Made by a program: the position numbers and the translations under genes. A stretch of DNA of 9,928 nucleotides from CAYFKJ01 sp964401845 (GTDB lineage: Bacteria; Pseudomonadota; Alphaproteobacteria; UBA2966), in the NCBI GenBank assembly GCA_964401845.1, contig CAYOAD010000157.1:1-9928 (forward strand), read 5' to 3'. Within the stretch, counting starts at the first letter, position 1, and each line of letters opens with the position of its first letter. Below, in pieces: positions 1 to 6,098 of the stretch. The notes beneath the pieces are model-generated. The model was not told the DNA's origin. It was given only the letters and a program-made list of their open reading frames with translations, and made no database searches.

Positions 1-1
1 C

Positions 2-664
2 TCAAGCTTATGGGGCATTCAGATGCGCGGCGGTCCTGAGGTCTCGGGTGCGCAAGGCCCCATGGTCAACCGCGAACCGCCCGAGCCGTATGATATCCTC
101 TTTTTTAACAGCGGAGGTACCGGGGCGAGAGCAAAGCTGGATGGTTTGTCGGCCACTGGCTTTCCCAGTGGTGTCCGGGCGTTGCCGGTGGAGGCTATCG
201 AAAACGCCGTCCCCATCGTGATCTGGCGCAAGGAACTGAGGCCCGGTTCGGGCGGCGCCGGCAAATTCCGAGGCGGCATGGGCCAGACCGTGGAAGTGGG
301 CTCTGTCGATGACTCACCCTTTGCCGTCTTCGCTATGTTCGACCGTGTCGACAATCCGGCGCGCGGTCGGGCCGACGGCAGCAACGGCGCTGCTGGCGTC
401 GTGGCAACGCGCCTGGGTAAAAAGCTAAAATCGAAGGGCAAGCAGGTGGTCGGGGGAGAAGACCGCCTCGTGGTGGAAATCCCCGGCGGTGGCGGCTGGG
501 GCCCCGCGTTCGAGCGCTCCCCGCGAGCTGTCTTGGCTGATGTTGTAGCTGGTCTCGTCAGCGAAGATGACGCCCGGCGGGATTACGGTGTCATTGTCAG
601 TCCGAATGGCTCAATTGATGATGATGCGACGAACTCCGAGAGAAAGCTCCGCCGGAGCAAATAA
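2..664 (+). CDS. hyuB: Hydantoinase B / oxoprolinase (HyuB) family subunit, C-terminal part, cut by left edge
   Basis: The frame is open from base 2 to a TAA at 662-664, so the gene starts outside the window; the ATG at 23 is internal, since in-frame codons for SSLWGIQ precede it. The 220 visible residues carry the C-terminal signature of HyuB proteins: a FFNSGGTGAR stretch, ELRPGSGGAGKFRGGMG (the family's RPGSGGAG..RGG block), and near the end VEIPGGGGWG (usual form TPGGGGYGDP) followed by VLADVVAGLVSEDDARRDYGV. HyuB pairs with HyuA in ATP-dependent opening of hydantoins, 5-oxoproline or related rings, or in acetone carboxylase-like enzymes. The substrate cannot be read from this fragment. 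A HyuA partner would be expected to the left, outside the window. The last roughly 20 residues, after the conserved domain, are polar and variable. The gene converges with the peroxiredoxin gene, with an inverted repeat between them. Confidence 0.9.
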   Translation, partial: SSLWGIQMRGGPEVSGAQGPMVNREPPEPYDILFFNSGGTGARAKLDGLSATGFPSGVRALPVEAIENAVPIVIWRKELRPGSGGAGKFRGGMGQTVEVGSVDDSPFAVFAMFDRVDNPARGRADGSNGAAGVVATRLGKKLKSKGKQVVGGEDRLVVEIPGGGGWGPAFERSPRAVLADVVAGLVSEDDARRDYGVIVSPNGSIDDDATNSERKLRRSK

Positions 665-672
665 CATCCACT

Positions 673-776
673 GTCACTCCCGTGAAAGCGGGAGTCCGTT
701 CCGTCGTATCCCCACCTGGCACGCCCTCATGTGACGTCTTCACTCAGGCCTGGACTCCCGCTTTCACGGGAGTGAC
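673..776. repeat. 25-bp perfect inverted repeat between convergent genes (REP/terminator-like)
   Basis: Bases 673-697 and 752-776 are exact reverse complements, separated by 54 bases. Each arm is itself a hairpin: ACTCCCG, a 6-base loop, then CGGGAGT. The element can therefore form two small hairpins or one long one. It occupies most of the 149-base gap between the HyuB gene and the peroxiredoxin gene, which point at each other. Motifs of this CCCGC-TTTC-GCGGG type are common dispersed intergenic repeats in alphaproteobacteria. No clear T-tract follows either arm, so terminator function is only inferred from position. Confidence 0.75.
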
Positions 777-813
777 GACAATTTTCTGATCCGGCGCGAT
801 CGGCGCCGCCCCG

Positions 814-1458
814 TCAAATTTCTTTGGTCGTGAAATACCAATCGACGCAATCGCTGCCTTCGGAGACGCGGGCCTCGGCTTCGATCGCCGTCGTTGGCGG
901 CGGCACGATTACGTTGTCGCCGGGTTGCCAGCCCTCCGGCGTCGCCACCGAATGCTCATCGCTGGTCTGCAAGGCGGCCAGCAGTCGCAGCAGTTCGTCG
1001 ATGGAGCGGCCGTTGGTCATCGGGTAATAGATCATCGCCCGAACAATCCCCTCCGGGTCGATGATGAAGGTCGCGCGCACCGTCGAGGTGTCGCTGGCGC
1101 CGGGCTGGATCATGCCGTAGGCGTTGGAGACCTGCATGGCGACGTCGTCGATGATCGGAAAGGGAATGTCGACGCCGAATTTTTCCTTGATGTTGCGCAC
1201 CCAGGCGAGATGCGAAAACATGCTGTCCACGGCGAGTCCGAGAAGTTCGCAGTTCAATGCGGCGAACTTTTCGTATGACTTTGCGAAGGCGATAAATTCC
1301 GTGGTGCAGACCGGCGTGAAGTCCGCCGGGTGGGAAAACAGGATCAGCCAGCGTCCCTTGAAGTCGCTCAGCGACACGTCGCCGTGCGTGGACTTGGCCT
1401 CGAAACCGGGCGCCGGCTCGTTGATACCGGGCATCTTTCTGTTCCAGACGTCTTCCAT
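814..1458 (-). CDS. Peroxiredoxin, Prx6 (1-Cys / archaeal TPx-like) family, 214 aa
   Basis: Thiol peroxidase expected to reduce hydrogen peroxide, alkyl hydroperoxides or peroxynitrite in the cytoplasm. The active site is plain: FSHPADFTPVCTTE gives the PxxxTxxC motif, with T48 and peroxidatic Cys51, and Arg128 in STVRATF completes the triad. The length and the C-terminal arm (EGWQPGDNVIVPPP, then DCVDWYF) place it in the Prx6 subfamily, not the AhpC or BCP groups. Cys204 in DCVDWYF lies where archaeal thioredoxin peroxidases have a second cysteine, so a resolving role is possible; Cys70 is an additional cysteine. The ATG at 1456-1458 has a strong Shine-Dalgarno sequence, AGGAGG (1464-1469, minus strand), 5 bases upstream. 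It lies 58 bases after the thioesterase gene and may be the last member of that transcript or have its own promoter. It could protect oxidation-sensitive enzymes encoded upstream; that is inference. Confidence 0.93.
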   Translation of the reverse strand: MEDVWNRKMPGINEPAPGFEAKSTHGDVSLSDFKGRWLILFSHPADFTPVCTTEFIAFAKSYEKFAALNCELLGLAVDSMFSHLAWVRNIKEKFGVDIPFPIIDDVAMQVSNAYGMIQPGASDTSTVRATFIIDPEGIVRAMIYYPMTNGRSIDELLRLLAALQTSDEHSVATPEGWQPGDNVIVPPPTTAIEAEARVSEGSDCVDWYFTTKEI

Positions 1459-1516
1459 GGTACCCTCCTAACCAATTTCCTCGTTTCGCGACATGACTTT
1501 TATCAAGCCACTCGCC

Positions 1517-1933
1517 CTAGTCGTCGAACTTCGCCATCACCTCCGGCGGGATCGTTCCCGCCTTCAGACCTTCGGGATTGTTGGGATCGCGCAGAGCCCA
1601 GACGCGGACCTCGCGGCCTTCGACAACAACTTCACCCCGATTCTTGACGATATGTTCGACCACGAAAACCTTGCCGCGCCATTCGCTGATGCGGCTTTCG
1701 ATGACGATGGTATCGCCGAACCGGCTGGGGCCTTTGAACTGCGCCGATGCGTCGACCAGCGGTAGCCCCGCCATGTTGTACTTGGCCCACAGGCTGGGCC
1801 AATCGAGGCCGCGCTCGCGGAAGATCCGTTCGGTCGCCCGGTCGAACCAGTCGTAGTAACGCGGGTAAAAGACGATGCGGGCGGGGTCGCAGTCCGAAAA
1901 ATCGACGACGATTTCGTGGGCGGAGGGTGTCAT
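1517..1933 (-). CDS. Acyl-CoA thioesterase, 4-hydroxybenzoyl-CoA thioesterase (4HBT hotdog) family, 138 aa
   Basis: Single hotdog-fold domain of the usual 4HBT length (about 140 aa), expected to hydrolyse an aromatic or acyl-CoA thioester in the cytoplasm. Near the N-terminus DFSDCDPARIVFYPRYYDWFD matches the family signature (DCDPAGIVxxPxY in the Pseudomonas enzyme). Asp16 falls at the position of the catalytic Asp17 of that enzyme. Further conserved segments are PLVDASAQFKGPSRFGD in the middle and EVRVWAL near the end. The start at 1931-1933 fits the family N-terminus, but no strong ribosome binding site precedes it. The gene follows the enoyl-CoA hydratase gene after 138 bases, on the same strand, so a thioester-processing role in the same pathway is likely. 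The exact CoA substrate cannot be told from the sequence. Confidence 0.9.
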   Translation of the reverse strand: MTPSAHEIVVDFSDCDPARIVFYPRYYDWFDRATERIFRERGLDWPSLWAKYNMAGLPLVDASAQFKGPSRFGDTIVIESRISEWRGKVFVVEHIVKNRGEVVVEGREVRVWALRDPNNPEGLKAGTIPPEVMAKFDD

Positions 1934-2071
1934 TGTGTGCGAGCGGAAACGTTGTTTTGAAAATCGATGAGATGGACGGACAATCCGTATGCGATAACGC
2001 GCATAAAGACATGCCGGGCCTCATCTGTCCATGCCGGGTATCAAAGAATTCCAATTCGCAGTTTTGCCCCG

Positions 2072-2830
2072 CTATTTGCTCCCCGCCAGAAATTTCTTCA
2101 CCTTGGCCTGTGTTTCGGGGTGGGCAAAGAGTTGGCCGGTGCCCTCCACTTCCACCTCGAAGCCGTTGGCATCGGCATTGAGGGCGGCTTCGATGCATAA
2201 TTTACTGAATTTCACGGCCTCTTTGGGGATGACTGAGATCCGCGCCGCATGATCGGCCGCGAAGGACGCCAATTCGTCAGCGGCCACGGCCCACTGCACG
2301 ACCCCCAGTTCGGCGGCAACCGCCCCGGTGATGGTTTCACCGCCGAGGATTAACCGGCGCGAGACGGCATCGCCGCAGAGACGGGTGAGACGTTGCGTCC
2401 CGCCGGCGCCGGGCAGCAATCCCAGTTGCGCCTCCGGCAAACCCAGGTTGGCCGTGTTGGCGGCAATCCTGAGATCACAGGAAAGGGCAAGTTCAAGACC
2501 GCCACCCATGGCCGCTCCGCCGATTTCGGCGATGCTGACGACGGGCATCGCCTCGACTCGGGCATAAACCGCCTGCAGACGGCGCACGAAGGCGACCATC
2601 AGTTTGCGGCCCTCCTCCGTTTCAAAACGCGAACTCATCAGCGATAGATCGGCGCCGGCGCAAAATATGCGCTCGGTACTGCGGAAGAGCAGGACGGAAA
2701 CATCCGACCGTCCATCGATATCGTCCAGGATCTCCCCGAGCCGGTCGATCCATTCCTCGTTGATCGCGTTGACCGGCGCCCGGCACAGCGTCGCCGTGGC
2801 AACGCCTTCTTCTATTTCCAGGTTTATCAC
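2072..2830 (-). CDS. Enoyl-CoA hydratase/isomerase (crotonase) family protein, 252 aa
   Basis: Crotonase-fold enzyme expected to add water to a 2-enoyl-CoA or catalyse a related CoA-ester reaction. The oxyanion-hole segments are present: FCAGADLS (56-63) and GGAAMGGGLELALSCD (104-119). Glu113 (GGGLE) and Glu133 (LPEAQLG) match the two catalytic glutamates of rat crotonase (E144 and E164), and PGAGGTQRL follows as usual, so genuine hydratase chemistry is plausible. The C-terminal helix (FEVEVEGTGQLFAHPETQAKVKKFLAG) is typical and complete. The start is GTG at 2828-2830: an in-frame TAG lies just upstream and an AGGG-type ribosome binding site precedes it. The SDR stop codon is only 18 bases away, so the two are almost certainly cotranscribed. 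The substrate is not identifiable. Confidence 0.93.
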   Translation of the reverse strand: MINLEIEEGVATATLCRAPVNAINEEWIDRLGEILDDIDGRSDVSVLLFRSTERIFCAGADLSLMSSRFETEEGRKLMVAFVRRLQAVYARVEAMPVVSIAEIGGAAMGGGLELALSCDLRIAANTANLGLPEAQLGLLPGAGGTQRLTRLCGDAVSRRLILGGETITGAVAAELGVVQWAVAADELASFAADHAARISVIPKEAVKFSKLCIEAALNADANGFEVEVEGTGQLFAHPETQAKVKKFLAGSK

Positions 2831-2848
2831 GGTGGCCGTTCCCTACCT

Positions 2849-3595
2849 TTAATCCACCATCGTCAGGCCGCCGCTAACGCTGAGGACCTGACCGGTGATG
2901 AAGTCCGAGCGATTACTGGCGAAGAACAGAACCGCGTCGGCAATCTCGCTCGGTTTGGCCAGCCGGCGCATCGGTGTCGCGCGGGCAAAGGCCTCGCGGT
3001 GCTTTTCCGGGACGGCGGCCAGCAGCGGGGTGTCGGTTGGACCGGGGCAGACGCTGTTGACGTTGATATTGAAGCGCGCGACCTCGCGGGCCAGCGACTT
3101 GGTGAATGCGATGGCACCACCCTTGGCGCCGGAGTAAACGGTTTCGCCCAGGCTGCCGACGCGGCCGGCATCGCTGGCGACCGTGACGATCTTGCCCGCG
3201 CCCCGCTCGATCATCGGCTCAATGAAGGCGCGTGTGACGGCGATGGGGGCGACGAGGTTCAGGTCGATGACCCTGTCCCAAAAATCTGGCGTATTTTCAA
3301 CGAAAGGCTGGATCTTTCCCCAGCCCGCCACGTTGACCACGATGTCCACGCCGTCCGAACGCTTTTCGGCTTCCGCCTTGAACGCGGCAATGGCGTCCGC
3401 GTCGGTGACATCGAGGGGCAGGAATTCCGCGTTGCCGCCGCCTTCCCTGATTTCAGCGGCTGCGGCTTCGCCCTTTTCCTGGTCGATGTCGCTCATGATC
3501 ACGTGACCGCCCGCGTCGGCAAGCGCCGTGGCCGTTGCCAGACCGATTCCCGAGGCGGCGCCCGTGACAACGGCTGTTTTTCCGTCAATTCGCAT
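2849..3595 (-). CDS. Short-chain dehydrogenase/reductase, BadH-like (3-hydroxyacyl-CoA dehydrogenase type), 248 aa
   Basis: Classical SDR of normal length. The Rossmann motif TGAASGIG is at 11-18; Asp36 at the end of the second strand favours NAD(H); NVAG (88-91) replaces the usual NNAG. The catalytic tetrad is N113, S141, Y154 and K158 (YSGAK). Several segments recall BadH, the 2-hydroxycyclohexanecarboxyl-CoA dehydrogenase of Rhodopseudomonas: AGW..(I)QPF, SDAGRVGS.GE.VY, CPGPTDTPLLA and FITGQVLSVSGGLTM at the C-terminus. A 3-hydroxyacyl-CoA (or ring 2-hydroxyacyl-CoA) oxidation is therefore a better guess than fatty-acid synthesis, although FabG-like reductases cannot be excluded by eye. 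An AAGGA sequence lies upstream of the ATG. It is the first gene of the minus-strand run and sits downstream of a TetR-type palindrome. Confidence 0.92.
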   Translation of the reverse strand: MRIDGKTAVVTGAASGIGLATATALADAGGHVIMSDIDQEKGEAAAAEIREGGGNAEFLPLDVTDADAIAAFKAEAEKRSDGVDIVVNVAGWGKIQPFVENTPDFWDRVIDLNLVAPIAVTRAFIEPMIERGAGKIVTVASDAGRVGSLGETVYSGAKGGAIAFTKSLAREVARFNINVNSVCPGPTDTPLLAAVPEKHREAFARATPMRRLAKPSEIADAVLFFASNRSDFITGQVLSVSGGLTMVD

Positions 3596-3687
3596 AAGTT
3601 CGGTATCCTTCGTTAGGCGCGCGCCATCATTCCGGCCCGCGCCGATTACTCACATTCCCCCGGAAACTTGAGTTTCTTCATTAATGA

Positions 3688-3720
3688 GTGAATGTTCATT
3701 CACCGACTCCTCAAAGTCAA
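3688..3720 (-). promoter_or_regulatory. Probable promoter and TetR-type operator upstream of the SDR gene
   Basis: Bases 3688-3703 form an inverted repeat with 7-base arms, GTGAATG and CATTCAC, around a 2-base centre. This shape (TGAATG...CATTCA) is typical of operators for TetR/AcrR-family regulators of acyl-CoA metabolism. On the minus strand a good -35 box, TTGACT (3715-3720), precedes it, with a weak -10 candidate (GAACAT, 3692-3697) 17 bases on, inside the palindrome. A bound repressor would block this promoter. No regulator gene is in the window, so the partner is unknown. The remaining distance to the SDR start is about 90 bases. Confidence 0.55.
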
Positions 3721-3750
3721 GAAGTTTCACATGCAACCTTAAACGCAGGC

Positions 3751-3781
3751 GCCGGAGCCATTCCAGCGGAATGACCCCGGC
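3751..3781 (-). terminator. Imperfect hairpin downstream of the heme-copper oxidase operon
   Basis: Two 14-base arms (3751-3764 and 3768-3781) pair at 12 of 14 positions around a 3-base loop, including a perfect CATTCC/GGAATG core next to the loop. It lies 31 bases beyond the stop of subunit I, so it may terminate that transcript. The following minus-strand bases contain only a short TTT, so it is not a textbook rho-independent terminator. Confidence 0.4.
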
Positions 3782-3811
3782 GTGATAGCGCCCCATCTTA
3801 ACCCAGGTGGG

Positions 3812-5347
3812 CTACTCCGCGGCGACCGTGCTGTCGCCCCGTGAGGTTTCGATCTCCCGGGACTTCGCCAGATCCATCGCAAAGATGATCAATCCAGCGC
3901 CGATTACCAGTCCGAAGAGCAGGATGAGGTTGCCGTAGAACATCCAACCCTCCTGATTCCAATCGGCGAAGCGCCGCGGCATACCGGCCGCCCCGGCCAT
4001 CATGAAGGAGTAATGCGCGCCGACCGAACCGACGGTAAAAAGGATGACGAACCATTTCCCCAAGACGGGATTCAGCCGACGCCCAGTGATAACCGGGTAA
4101 TGATGGTAGAGAACGCCCATCCACATCATTGCCATGGCGATCAGTACGGCCATGGTATGACCCGCCTGCCACATCGTGCCGTGCAGCTTGAACGACCAGG
4201 CGACGTTCGACGTTACGATGGCGCTGACGCCGTCCAGGATGTAGAGCACGAAACCCATGAGCAAGGCCATGGTGCCGGCCTCCGCCCTCAAGCCGTGCTT
4301 CCAGATTGTCGCAAGCACCGTGAAGATTGTGATCGCGGCGCCGACGCCCGTGCCCCAACTCATGATGTTGCCGTGATAGGCCAGCACCGCCGGCAGACCC
4401 GGGAACAAGGTAAAGAAGTGATGGAAGAACGAGGTGACAGAGGTGATCAACAGGATCCACAAGGCCAGATTGGCCAGGCGGTCGCTATAGAGCTTTCGGG
4501 TGCCGTCCGCCAGGTAAAGCGGCAGCGTGGCATACACCGCGGCGATGATCATGATCGCCATCGCTTCCATCAAATTGTGGGCGAAGATGAAGAAGGCGAA
4601 CTGGAAGACCACCGGTTCCGTCGCCCAGGATATCGCCGCCAACGGTATGATGCCGTAAAGCCCAAGCAATATGAGCCCCGCGATAAGCAGGAACGGCGTC
4701 CCCATGACGATCAGCACGATAACCGACATCGCCATCCCCAGCATGCCGGGGTCCCGCAGCGTGCGGGCATCGAGAACGAGATCTCCCCGCTGCTCACCGA
4801 AGAACAGCATGCGCAGAACCTGGATCGGGTAGAGCAGAATGACCGTGCTCAGCACCAGGGCGACGCCCGTGAAACCGAGGATGACCACCGCCATGCTCCA
4901 CTGGCCGGTCTGCACGCCGACGATGGGCAGCGGATACATGATGGCGTAACTGATTTTCAGGCCGCCCAGAATGGCCAGCGTGAGAAGGACGGCGCCGAAG
5001 TTCATGAAGATGTAGATGAGCGCCGGCAACCAGCCCGTGACCGGTTTACCCAAACAGCCCGCCGCCCGATGGAGACTGACGCCGACCATGAGCTGGAACA
5101 CGAAGGGAAAGGCCAGCGCCGCGCCATGCGCGGTAAGGGCGGTGTAGAAGAGCTCGCTTTGAACCTCCAATATCTGGGTGACCGGCATGGCCACGCCTAA
5201 CAGTCCGGCTACGGCGAGCCAGACGAACGAGGTCATGACCATCAGGGCCGGCCAGGCGCTGATGTCTTCGAGACCCGTACTGGTGTCGACCTTGAACATC
5301 TTGCCGAGCACGGGAACTTTTTGAATGATGTTTGTTGCGGCTACCAT
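3812..5347 (-). CDS. Heme-copper oxidoreductase subunit I, B-family-like with NO-reductase-type active site (Tyr to Glu), 511 aa
   Basis: Polytopic membrane protein of about 12 helices, the catalytic subunit of a respiratory NO or O2 reductase. Segments match ba3-type enzymes closely: TAHG (low-spin heme ligand H74, helix II); HNLMEAM..A.YATLP (H257, helix VI); KLYSD..A.LA followed by FFHHFF (H309 and H310, helix VII, CuB/FeB ligands); LHGTMWQAGHTM (H389, and proximal heme ligand H397, helix X); and GMPRRF (R458, R459). Position 261, the cross-linked tyrosine in oxidases (HPxVY), is Glu, giving the HxxxE arrangement of NO reductases. Position 399, normally the second low-spin heme histidine (HxH), is Met. 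The ATG has AAGGAGG (5357-5363) 9 bases upstream. It follows the CuA subunit gene after 26 bases. The family is certain. NO reduction is inferred; recently described alternative NOR families (eNOR, sNOR and relatives) are the best candidates. Confidence 0.9.
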   Translation of the reverse strand: MVAATNIIQKVPVLGKMFKVDTSTGLEDISAWPALMVMTSFVWLAVAGLLGVAMPVTQILEVQSELFYTALTAHGAALAFPFVFQLMVGVSLHRAAGCLGKPVTGWLPALIYIFMNFGAVLLTLAILGGLKISYAIMYPLPIVGVQTGQWSMAVVILGFTGVALVLSTVILLYPIQVLRMLFFGEQRGDLVLDARTLRDPGMLGMAMSVIVLIVMGTPFLLIAGLILLGLYGIIPLAAISWATEPVVFQFAFFIFAHNLMEAMAIMIIAAVYATLPLYLADGTRKLYSDRLANLALWILLITSVTSFFHHFFTLFPGLPAVLAYHGNIMSWGTGVGAAITIFTVLATIWKHGLRAEAGTMALLMGFVLYILDGVSAIVTSNVAWSFKLHGTMWQAGHTMAVLIAMAMMWMGVLYHHYPVITGRRLNPVLGKWFVILFTVGSVGAHYSFMMAGAAGMPRRFADWNQEGWMFYGNLILLFGLVIGAGLIIFAMDLAKSREIETSRGDSTVAAE

Positions 5348-5373
5348 TTTTCAGATCCTCCTTGCGGCCCGGA

Positions 5374-5940
5374 CTATGACTTGCTCTGAGAGACGATAAG
5401 TTCGTCACTCATTTCGTGGTGAGCGGCGCCACAGTATTCCAGGCAACGGACCTTGTAGGTTCCCGCTTCGGTGAAGACATGGACGAGCGAAGTTGGAGTT
5501 TCCAGGCCCGGCATCAGCATCATGGTGAAGAGCATGCGTCCGTCCGGATGGTAGACGGCAAAGCTGTGCATGGTGTCGACGCTTTTGGCTGCGAAGCGGA
5601 CCGGACGGCCGACTTCGTATTCCTGGGAGGAGAACTCGTAAGACCAGGATTCGGCCTTCACCGTGACATCCTGCACATTCCCCTGCGTCGCCGCCTCTGC
5701 CGAGGACACCGGCGGCATGAACTTGATACTGGCGACATTAACACCGAGGAACAGAACGATGACGGCGGCTATCCAGAAGCCGTCCAGTCGTGACATGGTA
5801 CGCTGATCGGTTCCGCTCGGTTCAGGATCGACGGAGCCTTTGCGGTAAACGATATACAAAAATACGACAAGAAAAGGAATTTGGAAGAAGAGCATCGCAG
5901 AAAATGCCCCCCACCCGCTTTGGAAAAGGACGTCGAGCAT
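5374..5940 (-). CDS. Heme-copper oxidoreductase subunit II with complete CuA site, 188 aa
   Basis: Electron-entry subunit that takes electrons from a soluble donor such as cytochrome c or a cupredoxin and passes them to subunit I. Two membrane helices (about 14-32 and 54-72) anchor a periplasmic cupredoxin domain (about 88-188). All CuA ligands are present: H125 (DTMHSF), C166, C170, H174 and M177 in CLEYCGAAHHEM, with E168 between the cysteines. The heme c domain of cNOR-type partners is absent. The layout MHSF...AGTYKVRCLEYCG resembles ba3 subunit II, although ba3 has one helix and this has two. At 188 residues it is compact. The ATG at 5938-5940 has GGGGGAG (5947-5953) 6 bases upstream. 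It is first in a two-gene operon with subunit I; no subunit III or SCO/SenC gene is within the window. Confidence 0.93.
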   Translation of the reverse strand: MLDVLFQSGWGAFSAMLFFQIPFLVVFLYIVYRKGSVDPEPSGTDQRTMSRLDGFWIAAVIVLFLGVNVASIKFMPPVSSAEAATQGNVQDVTVKAESWSYEFSSQEYEVGRPVRFAAKSVDTMHSFAVYHPDGRMLFTMMLMPGLETPTSLVHVFTEAGTYKVRCLEYCGAAHHEMSDELIVSQSKS

Positions 5941-6098
5941 TTAAAGCTCCCCCATATTTGAATTCCCAGATTCGATCGACGGTCGTTTGTTTATTTATAT
6001 TTGTTCGTCAACATTAGAATTATCTTATTTAGAGTATAATATTCAAGTAAGTTCTACTTTGTAGTTATTCTAATTGGCAATATCTGAATTGGTTAGGC
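5941..6098. promoter_or_regulatory. AT-rich divergent promoter region between subunit II and the Cu ATPase
   Basis: This 158-base gap separates two divergent genes and is far richer in A and T than its surroundings. On the plus strand TATAAT (6035-6040) is a perfect -10 box for the ATPase, but no good -35 box lies 17 bases upstream. On the minus strand TTGACG (6006-6011) is a good -35 candidate for the oxidase operon, followed by an AT-rich stretch without a clear -10. I found no convincing FNR, NnrR or CueR site by eye. The shared region suggests that enzyme and copper pump are expressed together. Confidence 0.5.

Noticed and set aside
1989..2004. Small palindrome ATGCG/CGCAT between the hydratase and thioesterase genes
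   Set aside because: Five-base arms with a 6-base loop are expected by chance in GC-rich DNA.
1632..2198. 188-codon open frame on the minus strand overlapping the thioesterase and hydratase genes
   Set aside because: It covers parts of two well-supported genes in another frame and its Arg/Pro-rich translation resembles no family.
2072..2830. BadI (2-ketocyclohexanecarboxyl-CoA hydrolase) as partner of the BadH-like gene
   Set aside because: The crotonase resembles generic enoyl-CoA hydratases with both catalytic glutamates, and I could see no BadI-specific sequence features.
2999..3616. 205-codon open frame on the plus strand
   Set aside because: Antisense to the SDR gene, whose catalytic tetrad and Rossmann motif are unambiguous.
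4013..5200. 395-codon open frame on the plus strand
   Set aside because: Entirely antisense to subunit I; its translation is rich in Arg, His, Asp and Gln with no domain, as expected for a high-GC shadow frame.
3812..5347. Ordinary cytochrome c oxidase (aa3, ba3 or cbb3) subunit I
   Set aside because: Fold and histidines fit the superfamily, but the helix VI tyrosine is Glu and the HxH low-spin ligand is Met; there is no subunit III, and cbb3 enzymes lack a CuA subunit.
6001..6011. FNR/NnrR-type site (TTGTTCGTCAA) in the divergent promoter region
   Set aside because: TTG and CAA are only 5 bases apart; FNR-family sites need 8 between them.
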